Of a stretch of DNA of 64,000 nucleotides, positions 40,434 through 47,349 are shown piece by piece (position 1 is the stretch's first letter; every line of letters begins with the position of its first letter). The stretch is from JBFXAN01 sp050184225 (GTDB lineage: Bacteria > Chloroflexota > Dehalococcoidia > CAUJGQ01). Where the stretch lies: assembly GCA_050184225.1 (NCBI GenBank), contig JBFXAN010000006.1:6733-70732 (forward strand). The letters are read 5' to 3'. A model generated the notes under the pieces. That model made no database searches, was not told the origin of the DNA, and worked only from the letters and a program-made list of their open reading frames with translations. Both the position numbers and the translations under genes were made by a program.

Positions 40434-40901
40434 ATGATGCTTGTGGAACAGGACATCATCATCCAATACGTCACGGACACGTTCACGGGTGTCGAAGTCC
40501 TTCGGCCAACCGACGGCCCTGGTGCCGGCGATACCTTCTTCTTCTATGACCCCCAGCGCAACATCGATCCAACACGACGATTGCCATTCGCCACGATCGT
40601 TACCAAGGACTACGGCGACTTCGACGCGAGCTCAAATCTGAACCGCCCGGATGTGTTTCGGCTCAACATCGGCGTGAGTAGCGACACCTTTCGCGCCCTC
40701 TTCGGCTTTTCGCCCAGTGAGTTCGACACCAAGAGCGCTGACTACGCCTTCGCCGCCCTGGACCGGTTGATGCCGCATCCGGCGTATGCGCGGCAATCAT
40801 GGGTCTGCGTGCTCAACCCGGTTCCGGAAACCTTCGAAGCGGTCAAGCCCTTGCTGGCCGAAGCCTACTCCATCGTCGCCGCCCGGCACACGAGGAGCTA
40901 G
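40434..40901 (+). CDS. DUF6194 family protein
   Basis: A 155-residue protein resembling DUF6194: GDTFFFYDPQRN, RLPFATIVTKDYGDFDASSNLNRPDVFRLNIGV, FDTKSADYAFAALDRLMPHPAYARQSWVCVLNP. The function is unknown. It lies 14 bases after the anti-sigma gene, but the pairing is not a known one. Confidence 0.75.
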   Translation: MMLVEQDIIIQYVTDTFTGVEVLRPTDGPGAGDTFFFYDPQRNIDPTRRLPFATIVTKDYGDFDASSNLNRPDVFRLNIGVSSDTFRALFGFSPSEFDTKSADYAFAALDRLMPHPAYARQSWVCVLNPVPETFEAVKPLLAEAYSIVAARHTRS

Positions 40902-40993
40902 CCCAATCACGACTGAGCAGTCGCCGCGCCGTGGCGAGAGGCATCCCACAGAAACCGTTTGTTATACCGCCTCGCGGTGAGGAAACCCGGATT

Positions 40994-41069
40994 TGTCATC
41001 CTGAGCGACAGCGAAGGATCTCGGACATTATCAGACCACCGAGATCCTTCGCTGTCGCTCAGGATGACA
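40994..41069. repeat. Palindromic element (tgtcatcctgag family, E)
   Basis: Arms of 31 bp identical to those at 28241-28315, with a different spacer (acattatcagaccac). The flanks also match that copy (left cctcgcggtgaggaaacccg, right caacccgatctactcaagga). Between two convergent genes. Confidence 0.9.
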
Positions 41070-41100
41070 TACAACCCGATCTACTCAAGGAGAGTTGGTA

Positions 41101-41526
41101 TTAGTCCAGCCGGTAGGTGATGCGGATGCAGGCGTCACGTTCTGCCGCCCACTCGGCGATGCGTTGCAGGTCTGCCAGGCGGTCCAGCAACGCGGGAAAG
41201 CCCTGCGATAGCTCCTGCAGGCGGGGCGTCGCCCGGATCGTCTCGATCACCGTGGCGCAGCACGCGGCCAGCGGCGTCGGGTCCTGCCAGATGCGATCGA
41301 GCTCACGCTCATCCTCCTCGTCGTCCGGCACGGCATCGCCGAAGGTGAAGAGGGGCAGCAGATCGACGTTGTGCTTGCGGCGGAGGATGTTCGCGACGCC
41401 GGAAAGGGGATGCAGTGCGCCGTACCGCTCCGAGGCGCCGAAGGTGAGAAAGGTCAGCAGATCTACGGGAGGACCGGAAAAGCCCGGGTGCGGCTCAGGA
41501 TCGGTCGTTTCGACGATTAGCTCCAT
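41101..41526 (-). CDS. Hypothetical protein
   Basis: A 141-residue acidic protein (PPVDLLTFLTFGASERYG ... FTFGDAVPDDEEDERELDRIW). I recognise no family, membrane segment or catalytic motif. Composition and codon use are like the neighbours. It diverges from the amidohydrolase gene; the ATG at 41526 sits in the left arm of an 8-bp inverted repeat (41525-41532 / 41558-41565). Confidence 0.6.
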   Translation of the reverse strand: MELIVETTDPEPHPGFSGPPVDLLTFLTFGASERYGALHPLSGVANILRRKHNVDLLPLFTFGDAVPDDEEDERELDRIWQDPTPLAACCATVIETIRATPRLQELSQGFPALLDRLADLQRIAEWAAERDACIRITYRLD

Positions 41527-41612
41527 ACACTGCTCATGAGGGAAAGGTTGATGACTCCAGTGTATCGAGTGGGATCTTCATCACCGAGCCGGCGTGAATG
41601 CCAAGGCCAAGG

Positions 41613-43103
41613 ATGATACCGGTGACACTCCACATTGCCAACGTCCGCGTCCTGACGATGGACGGTTCCCGCCGAACAGCCGGGAGCGTGACGATCGCCT
41701 CCGGCCGGATCGTTGCGGTCGATGCACCCGCGTCTGAATCCGTTGCGGTCGTCGATGGCCGCGGCGGTGTGCTGCTGCCGGGATTCATCGATCCGCACGT
41801 CCACCTGCTTGCGGCGGCGGCGGCGCGGCGGTCCGTCGATTGCTCGCCTCGTTCTGTCCGATCGATCGCCGAGCTGCAACGACGGATCGACGAGGCCGCT
41901 GCCGCCTCGCGGGACGGCTGGATCCGCGCCGTGGGATATGACGAGTCGGCGCTTGCCGAAGGACGGCACCCGACCCGCTGGGATCTCGATGCGGCGGCGG
42001 CGGACCGGCCGGTGCGGCTGCAGCATCGCAGCGGGCACGCCGTCGTGCTCAACAGCCTTGGGCTCGCCGTTGCCGGCATCACGATCGCGTCGGACGAACC
42101 GCCGGGCGGCGTGATCGACCGGCGGATCACGGACGGCGAACCAACCGGCCTGCTGATCGATATGGATGCCGTGATCGAGCGCGCGGTCCCACCGCTGTCC
42201 GAGACGGAGCTTGTCGCCGGCCTGCGCACCCTAAGCGATGATCTCGTGCGGGCCGGCATCACCGCCGTCCAGGACATGACGCACCGCAACGACCACACCC
42301 GGCTGGTGCTGCTCGATCGAGTGGTGAACGCTGCGGCGTTCGCGCCGCACACGCTTCCATCGGCGACACGACCGAACATCGCGGGCAACGGCCCCGTCAA
42401 GCTGATGCTGCCGGAGGCAACCGGACCGGATGCCGCGTTCGCCGCGCGCTTCCGGCATACCGTGGCGTCGGCCCATCAGGAGGGACGCCAGGTCGCTATC
42501 CACACGGTAACCCACGCGGGCTTCAGCCTGGCGCTCGATGCAATCGCCGACGCCTTCGCCGGCGCACCACGGCCGAACCACCGGCATCGGATCGAGCACG
42601 CCTCGATCGCGCCGCCGCCGCTCATGGAACGCACCGGTGGCCTCGGCGTCGTCGTCGTCAGCAATCCGATCTTTTTGTACGAGAGCGGTCGCCGCTATCG
42701 GGCGACGGTGCCACCCGATCAACTGCCCCATCTCTACGCCGTTGGCACGCTCGCACGGAGCGGTATTGTCACAGCGGCGGCATCGGACGCACCCGTGGTC
42801 CGGCCATCACCGCTCCTCGGCGTCCACGCGGCAATGACCCGACGGGACGCCGAGGGCGCGATCCTCCCCGGTGATCCGGCCGGACTCGACGACGCGCTGG
42901 CGATGGTAACGCGATCCGCCGCCTACGCTGCATTCGCCGATGATCGCTTCGGCACGATCGCACCGGGCCTTCCGGCAGATCTCGTCCTGCTCAACGAGAT
43001 GCCGGGCGGCACGAATCTGCCGTCGGTCCTCTGGACGGTGATCGGCGGCCGGCCGGTCTACGTCGCGGATGGTGCCCCACCGTTCCCCGCGAGCGGTCAC
43101 TAG
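41613..43103 (+). CDS. Amidohydrolase family 3 (YtcJ-like) metal-dependent hydrolase
   Basis: A 496-residue amidohydrolase. The beta-sandwich start (LHIANVRVLTMDG...) precedes the first metal motif LLPGFIDPHVHLL. IHTVTHAGFSLALDAI and HRHRIEHASI supply further His ligands, and TAAASDAPV gives the late Asp. Such enzymes hydrolyse amide or imide bonds; the substrate is unknown. The ATG at 41613 is favoured over 41598 because AAGGCCAAGG lies right before it. Confidence 0.88.
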   Translation: MIPVTLHIANVRVLTMDGSRRTAGSVTIASGRIVAVDAPASESVAVVDGRGGVLLPGFIDPHVHLLAAAAARRSVDCSPRSVRSIAELQRRIDEAAAASRDGWIRAVGYDESALAEGRHPTRWDLDAAAADRPVRLQHRSGHAVVLNSLGLAVAGITIASDEPPGGVIDRRITDGEPTGLLIDMDAVIERAVPPLSETELVAGLRTLSDDLVRAGITAVQDMTHRNDHTRLVLLDRVVNAAAFAPHTLPSATRPNIAGNGPVKLMLPEATGPDAAFAARFRHTVASAHQEGRQVAIHTVTHAGFSLALDAIADAFAGAPRPNHRHRIEHASIAPPPLMERTGGLGVVVVSNPIFLYESGRRYRATVPPDQLPHLYAVGTLARSGIVTAAASDAPVVRPSPLLGVHAAMTRRDAEGAILPGDPAGLDDALAMVTRSAAYAAFADDRFGTIAPGLPADLVLLNEMPGGTNLPSVLWTVIGGRPVYVADGAPPFPASGH

Positions 43104-43161
43104 CCCGATCGGAGTGTTCGGGGTCGTGCCCGTAGCGACCGGACCCGCTACCCTGTTTGTG

Positions 43162-43530
43162 ATGGAACGCACATGGTTTGCTGTTGGGGCGGTACTCGCG
43201 GCGATTGCTGTCGCCGCCGGCGCGTTCGGCGCGCACGGCCTCGAGAACCGCCTCTCCGCCGACGATCTCGACACCTACCAGACGGCCGCCCGCTACCACA
43301 TGTATCACGCGTTGGCGCTGTTGGCGGTTGCCTACGCATCGAAGCGGTTCGAAGGCGGACTCGTCACCGCCTCCGGCTGGCTCTTCATCGCCGGCATCAT
43401 CTTCTTCTCCGGCTCGCTCTACGTGCTCTCGCTGTCGGGGATCAAGATCCTCGGCGCCGTTGCCCCGATCGGAGGCGTCTGCTTTCTGGCCGGCTGGGCC
43501 TGTCTCGCCCTGGCCGCGTGGCGTTCCTGA
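43162..43530 (+). CDS. DUF423 family small membrane protein
   Basis: A 122-residue protein with four predicted membrane helices. The N-terminus WFAVGAVLAAIAVAAGAFGAHGLENRL with TYQTAARYHMYHALALLAVA is the DUF423 (YgdD) signature. The role is unknown. The ATG at 43162 starts exactly at the family N-terminus. Confidence 0.9.
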   Translation: MERTWFAVGAVLAAIAVAAGAFGAHGLENRLSADDLDTYQTAARYHMYHALALLAVAYASKRFEGGLVTASGWLFIAGIIFFSGSLYVLSLSGIKILGAVAPIGGVCFLAGWACLALAAWRS

Positions 43531-43597
43531 GTTCCCGATTCCGCCGTCTGCTACACTGAACCCGCGCCATCCCACACTGCGGGCCGTAGGAGATCCG

Positions 43598-43831
43598 ATG
43601 TCCGACGTCGACGCGCTCGACGACCTCGAAGCGCTTGTGCGAGAGCGGTTGAATCTGGCAATGCACGACAAAGTCCTCTTCGAACGCGATCGCCAGCGGC
43701 TCAACAGCCAGTTGATGCAGGGCGAGATCAACATGGGCACGGCGGTGCTCGGCTGGATCGAGCATCATCGGCACGGCAGCGCTGACGAAGCGATCGACGA
43801 GGATTCCGGCGAATTCGAGCCGGAAGCATAA
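43598..43831 (+). CDS. Small hypothetical protein
   Basis: A 77-residue acidic, helical protein (MSDVDALDDLEALVRERLNL ... EDSGEFEPEA). TAGGAG lies 6 bases before the ATG. No family recognised. It lies between DUF423 and an ECF sigma gene on the same strand. Confidence 0.6.
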   Translation: MSDVDALDDLEALVRERLNLAMHDKVLFERDRQRLNSQLMQGEINMGTAVLGWIEHHRHGSADEAIDEDSGEFEPEA

Positions 43832-43900
43832 CGCGGACGCGCGCACGCCGTCCGCGGCACACTCCCACCACCGAACACCATCGGTCGAAGACGAATCAAC

Positions 43901-44455
43901 GTGAGCAGCTCCGATTCCGATCTATCCCTGATCACGCGGGCGCGGACGGACCGGACCGCGTTCGGTGAGGTCTACGAACGCTATGTCGATCGGATCTATG
44001 CCTACCTGCTCTATCGCACCGGCAGCCCCCAGGATGCCGAGGACCTCACCCAGCGCGTCTTCTCCCAGGCGCTGACGGCGATCGAGTCGCACGACCCCGA
44101 TGCCGGCTCGGCGGCGGGATGGCTGTTCACGATCGCGCACAACTTGCTGGCGAACTACCACCGCACACGGGCACGCCGTCCCTCGGCTCGGTTGGAGGCG
44201 GCCGCGCACGCGGTCGATCCGGCACTGCCACTGGAGGGACTGGAGGCGGAGGAGGACGCGCAGGCGGTTCGACGGGCGATGGAGCGGCTCTCGCCGGAAC
44301 GCCAACACCTGATCCTGCTAAAATATGTTGTAGGGCTGAGCAACGCGGAGATCGGTCGCGTGCTCGGCAAAACGGAGGGCGCGATCAAGAGCATGCTGCG
44401 CCGCACGCTCGGCGCGCTGCGACGGGAACTGGATAGCGACCATGCCCGGATCTAA
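43901..44455 (+). CDS. ECF-type RNA polymerase sigma factor
   Basis: A 184-residue sigma factor with GTG start: region 2 GEVYERYVDRIYAYLLYRTGSPQDAEDLTQRVFSQAL, region 4 LSPERQHLILLKYVVGLSNAEIGRVLGKTEGAIKSMLRR. It differs from the two RskA-paired sigma factors in this window. It has no recognisable anti-sigma partner; a short frame overlaps its end. Confidence 0.92.
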   Translation: MSSSDSDLSLITRARTDRTAFGEVYERYVDRIYAYLLYRTGSPQDAEDLTQRVFSQALTAIESHDPDAGSAAGWLFTIAHNLLANYHRTRARRPSARLEAAAHAVDPALPLEGLEAEEDAQAVRRAMERLSPERQHLILLKYVVGLSNAEIGRVLGKTEGAIKSMLRRTLGALRRELDSDHARI

Positions 44456-44675
44456 GCGGCGTCCATCCGCCTCAACCTGCGACCTCGGCGTCACCGGCAG
44501 GCGTGTCCGTCGCGCCCTGCCGGCAGCATCCCCGCCGCCCGCCTTTCGGGCGGAACTTGGCGCAGCGCTCAAACTTCAGGCATCGGCAACTGGAATCACT
44601 GCCGCGGCAACACCCGGACAAGAACCGCCATCATCCCGCCCCGAGCATATGCTTGAGCACCGAAGAATCCAATAG
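44442..44675 (+). CDS. Small basic protein overlapping the ECF sigma gene
   Basis: A 77-residue frame whose ATG lies 14 bases inside the sigma gene. Arg/Pro/Ala-rich, with PPPAFRAELGAAL, a phrase like those in cytoplasmic parts of proteins encoded behind ECF sigma genes. It has no membrane segment. It may be a remnant of a partner protein or not translated at all. Confidence 0.35.
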   Translation: MPGSKRRPSASTCDLGVTGRRVRRALPAASPPPAFRAELGAALKLQASATGITAAATPGQEPPSSRPEHMLEHRRIQ

Positions 44676-44737
44676 TTCACTACTAACAGCTAATCGCTAA
44701 TAGCTAATGACTAACAGCTAATAGCTAGTGGCGAATG
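44676..44737. repeat. Heptad tandem repeat
   Basis: About eight consecutive 7-base units of the form (a/g)ctaa(c/t)n, for example actaaca-gctaatc-gctaata-gctaatg. Unlike the murD and leuS heptads, no complementary half is present. It lies just upstream of the MBL-fold gene and its low GC contrasts with the surroundings. Confidence 0.8.
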
Positions 44738-44758
44738 GCTCCCCGAAAGGACCCCACC

Positions 44759-45406
44759 ATGGATGTCACCTGGCTCGGCCACGCCTGCATCCGCCTCCGC
44801 GGCAAAGATGGCGTCGTCTTGATGGACCCCTGTGGCAAAGGCACCGGCTACTCGATCGGCAAGCAATCGGCGGATATCGTCACCGCCAGCCGCCCCGGCC
44901 CCGAACACGCCTTTGTTGAGACGATCGCGGCGCCCTACCGCCTGCTCGACGCGCCGGGTGAATACGAGATCAGCGGCGTCTTGCTCAATGGCGTGCAGAC
45001 CGCGCCGCCCGGCAAAGCTCGACAGGACCCCGCCACCAGCCGCAACGTCGCCTTCGTCGTGGAGATGGACGATCTCCGCGTCTGTCATCTCGGCGGCCTC
45101 GATCACACGCCCGGCCAGGACTTGATCGAAGAGATGAGCGACATCGACGTGCTCTTCGCCCCGGTCGGCGGCCACGGCGCGCTCGATGCAGCGGGCGCCG
45201 CCGAGGTAATCAGCCTGCTGCAGCCACGCCTCGTCGTGCCGATCCGCTACCGGACCGACGCCGCCGCGATCGACCTCGACCCGCTCGACCCCTTCGTCAA
45301 GCAACTCGGCCTCACCGTCTCCGAACCGCAGTCCAAGCTCACCGTCTCCCGTTCCAACATTCCCGACGACACCCAGATCGCCGTGCTGGATTATCGGGGA
45401 AAGTAG
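44759..45406 (+). CDS. MBL-fold protein with a degenerate metal-binding motif
   Basis: A 215-residue beta-lactamase-fold protein of the UlaG-like type: MDVTWLGHACIRLRGKDGVV, DAPGEYEISGVLLNGV, DDLRVCHLGGLDHTPG. The usual SHDHxxH-type motif after ADIVT is replaced by ASRPGPEH, so most metal ligands of the first site are gone; the HLG..DH element remains. It may be non-catalytic. GAAAGGACC precedes the ATG. Confidence 0.85.
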   Translation: MDVTWLGHACIRLRGKDGVVLMDPCGKGTGYSIGKQSADIVTASRPGPEHAFVETIAAPYRLLDAPGEYEISGVLLNGVQTAPPGKARQDPATSRNVAFVVEMDDLRVCHLGGLDHTPGQDLIEEMSDIDVLFAPVGGHGALDAAGAAEVISLLQPRLVVPIRYRTDAAAIDLDPLDPFVKQLGLTVSEPQSKLTVSRSNIPDDTQIAVLDYRGK

Positions 45407-45418
45407 CACATCAGACCA

Positions 45419-46288
45419 ATGATGGAGTCAGGGCCGGCCGGCTCACTTGTCCGCCTCGGACATGAGCGTGATGAGCTCCTTCATCGCATTGTCGAGCAGT
45501 TGCAGGGAGATTCCCGCGTCGCCGCCGCCTGGCTCTCAGGTTCCTTCGGCCGGGGCGAGGCGGACGCATGGAGCGACCTCGACCTTCACGTCGCCGTGGC
45601 AGACAAGCAATTCGAAGCGTTCTTTCGTGAGCGACATCGTCTCTATGAGGCTGTCGGCCACACGATTCTCATCCAGCCGGAGATGCTGCAATCGGACAGT
45701 CAAGCCGGCGCCCGCTTCCAACTGGTGATCTTTACCGGCCCGGTGGAAGTGGACTGGAACATCGGGCCGCTTGGCCCCGCCGCGCGGCCGGCCGCATCCG
45801 TGATCCTCTTCGACCGTATCGGCGTCCCAATCCGGCAATTGCCGCCACTGACCCTGGAGGAACGCCGCACGCGGATGCACGACCGGCTTGTCTTCTTCTG
45901 GGCGATGGCGCCGATCGCGGTCAAATATGTCGGTCGCGGCGACACCCGGCGAGCCGGTCAACAGATTGCCCTGCTGACCACCGCCTACATCGCACTCCGG
46001 CGCCTGCTCGCCGATCCACACGGACCCGAGCCATTCGTCCCATCGATCAATCGCCCGCTTGAGCCGGAGATAGACGCCACCCTCCCCGTGCTCGGCGCGA
46101 GTATCGATCCCCTGTCCGCGCTCGAAGTGATCCGCGCTTTGTGTGATGCGACGGAGAGCCTGCATCCAAGCTTGGGCGATCTCGGAGTCGCACCACCAAC
46201 GCAGATGCCAGATGCGGTCAGACACATCGCGGCAATCGCCGAAGCCGAATTGCGCCGCGGACACTTTCCGCACCGGCCATATCGATAG
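45419..46288 (+). CDS. Nucleotidyltransferase-fold protein
   Basis: A 289-residue protein. The nucleotidyltransferase motif is GSFGRGEADAWSDLDLHVAV (about 41-60), with the two Asp of the catalytic pair. The rest is helical and resembles aminoglycoside-adenylyltransferase-like hypothetical proteins. The acceptor is unknown. Either of two adjacent ATGs (45419, 45422) can start it. Confidence 0.82.
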   Translation: MMESGPAGSLVRLGHERDELLHRIVEQLQGDSRVAAAWLSGSFGRGEADAWSDLDLHVAVADKQFEAFFRERHRLYEAVGHTILIQPEMLQSDSQAGARFQLVIFTGPVEVDWNIGPLGPAARPAASVILFDRIGVPIRQLPPLTLEERRTRMHDRLVFFWAMAPIAVKYVGRGDTRRAGQQIALLTTAYIALRRLLADPHGPEPFVPSINRPLEPEIDATLPVLGASIDPLSALEVIRALCDATESLHPSLGDLGVAPPTQMPDAVRHIAAIAEAELRRGHFPHRPYR

Positions 46289-46313
46289 TGATTCAGGGCG
46301 CGGTCGATTGTGA

Positions 46314-46613
46314 CTAACCGCGGAAGGGAGGCAGTAACCTGCTCCCATGAACAACCGTGAGAACTCGAACGATATCTTGATCGCGGAAGTAGCGATAGAT
46401 CACACGGTACGGGACGACGATTACCTCACGATAGCTCACGTCGTTATACTCCGGAACAATCCGTCCGATCTCGGGATATCTGGCTAATCGCCTGCCCTCG
46501 TTGCGAATGCGTCGTACGATCGCGGCAGCAGCAGCGGGAGAGTCCCGAGCAATATACTCCTATATGTCCAGAACATCATCTTGCGCGGTTTGTTCCCACT
46601 TTACTTGAGCCAC
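46314..46613 (-). pseudogene. ParE/RelE-family toxin, interrupted by an amber codon
   Basis: Reading from GTG 46611-46613 gives AQVKWEQTAQDDVLDI, then TAG at 46560-46562, then EYIARDSPAAAAAIVRRIRN and onward through YREVIVVPYRVIYRYFRDQD to VVHGSRLLPPFRG and a stop at 46314-46316. The pattern is that of ParE toxins, which usually read I-W-E-Y-I at the break, so a TGG-to-TAG change fits. There is no other defect in 99 codons. The start overlaps the antitoxin stop by 13 bases. Confidence 0.88.
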
Positions 46614-46780
46614 TCGTCAGTGAGCCTTTCGAACTCCTCTTGAGTGACCTCGCGGCCGGCCGCAACATCTGCATCACCCATCTCAATCTTCCTGCGAATG
46701 TACAGCGTGTAGATCAGTTTCTGGATGTCAATCTCTTCCGGCATGTCACGGATAAGTTCTATGACGTCGGCCTTCTTCAC
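46601..46780 (-). CDS. Antitoxin partner of the ParE-like toxin
   Basis: A 59-residue protein (KKADVIELIRDMPEEIDIQK...VTQEEFERLTDEWLK), of the short helical type often encoded before RelE/ParE toxins. It starts with GTG at 46780; GGAG lies 7 bases upstream. The longer open frame has no similarity to it. The reading frame is intact although the toxin's is not. Confidence 0.75.
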   Translation of the reverse strand: MKKADVIELIRDMPEEIDIQKLIYTLYIRRKIEMGDADVAAGREVTQEEFERLTDEWLK

Positions 46781-46796
46781 CTGCCGCTCCGCGTCA

Positions 46797-47069
46797 TTAC
46801 TGCTGCTTTTCGTCGGGGTTGAGCCGCCGCGCCAACCGGCTGCGCTCCGCATCGACGGTGTCGACGAAGTCGTCCAACCAATCGGCAAACGTCTCTTCGT
46901 CGAGGGGAAGCTCGGCCGGCCCCGCCGTCGCTGCCCGCTCCGGATACGCATCCTCGAGCCGCGAGCGCATGTACGACCAGATCGTCAGCGCGTTCGCCAG
47001 CACACCCATCGCGGTGACCCGACGAAGCACGTCGCTCGGTGTGTAGACGATGATCGGCGGCTGCTCCAC
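46797..47069 (-). CDS. Hypothetical protein upstream of the ParE-like pair
   Basis: A 90-residue protein (EQPPIIVYTPSDVLRRVTAMGVLANALTIW ... ERSRLARRLNPDEKQQ), helical and acidic in the second half. No family recognised. GTG at 47069 or at 47090 could start it; neither has a clear ribosome binding site. It ends 16 bases before the antitoxin start and may be co-transcribed. Confidence 0.5.
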   Translation of the reverse strand: MEQPPIIVYTPSDVLRRVTAMGVLANALTIWSYMRSRLEDAYPERAATAGPAELPLDEETFADWLDDFVDTVDAERSRLARRLNPDEKQQ

Positions 47070-47129
47070 CGCGCAAGTGTAGCAGCCCACACTCTCTCGA
47101 CCGCATCACGCGATCGGTCACCCCACCCC

Positions 47130-47327
47130 CGCCTGGGAGCGCGGGCATCTGTGCCCAATGCCGTTTAGTTAAGCGATTCCAGCGACGCCGCCACGGGTGC
47201 ACCGCCCGTCCCTACCCCGGCGTCTGGATTCGCGCGGTCACCACGGTCCTCGCGCAACCGGTCCGTCGCAGACTCGTCAGTTCCTTAACTAAACGGCATT
47301 GGGCAGGGATGCCCGCGCTCCCAGGCG
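47130..47327. repeat. 198-bp element with 44-bp terminal inverted repeats
   Basis: The ends (47130-47173 and 47284-47327) are inverted copies with about three mismatches; they begin cgcctgggagcgcgggcat and run into atgccgtttagttaag. The 110-bp interior has no coding signal. This is MITE-like in size and structure and differs in sequence from the other families here. Confidence 0.9.
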
Positions 47328-47349
47328 ACGATAGCCGCAACGATGAAAA

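Noticed and set aside
44676..44737. Possible CRISPR array
   Set aside because: Units are 7 bases without spacers; no cas genes nearby. No CRISPR array is seen in the window.
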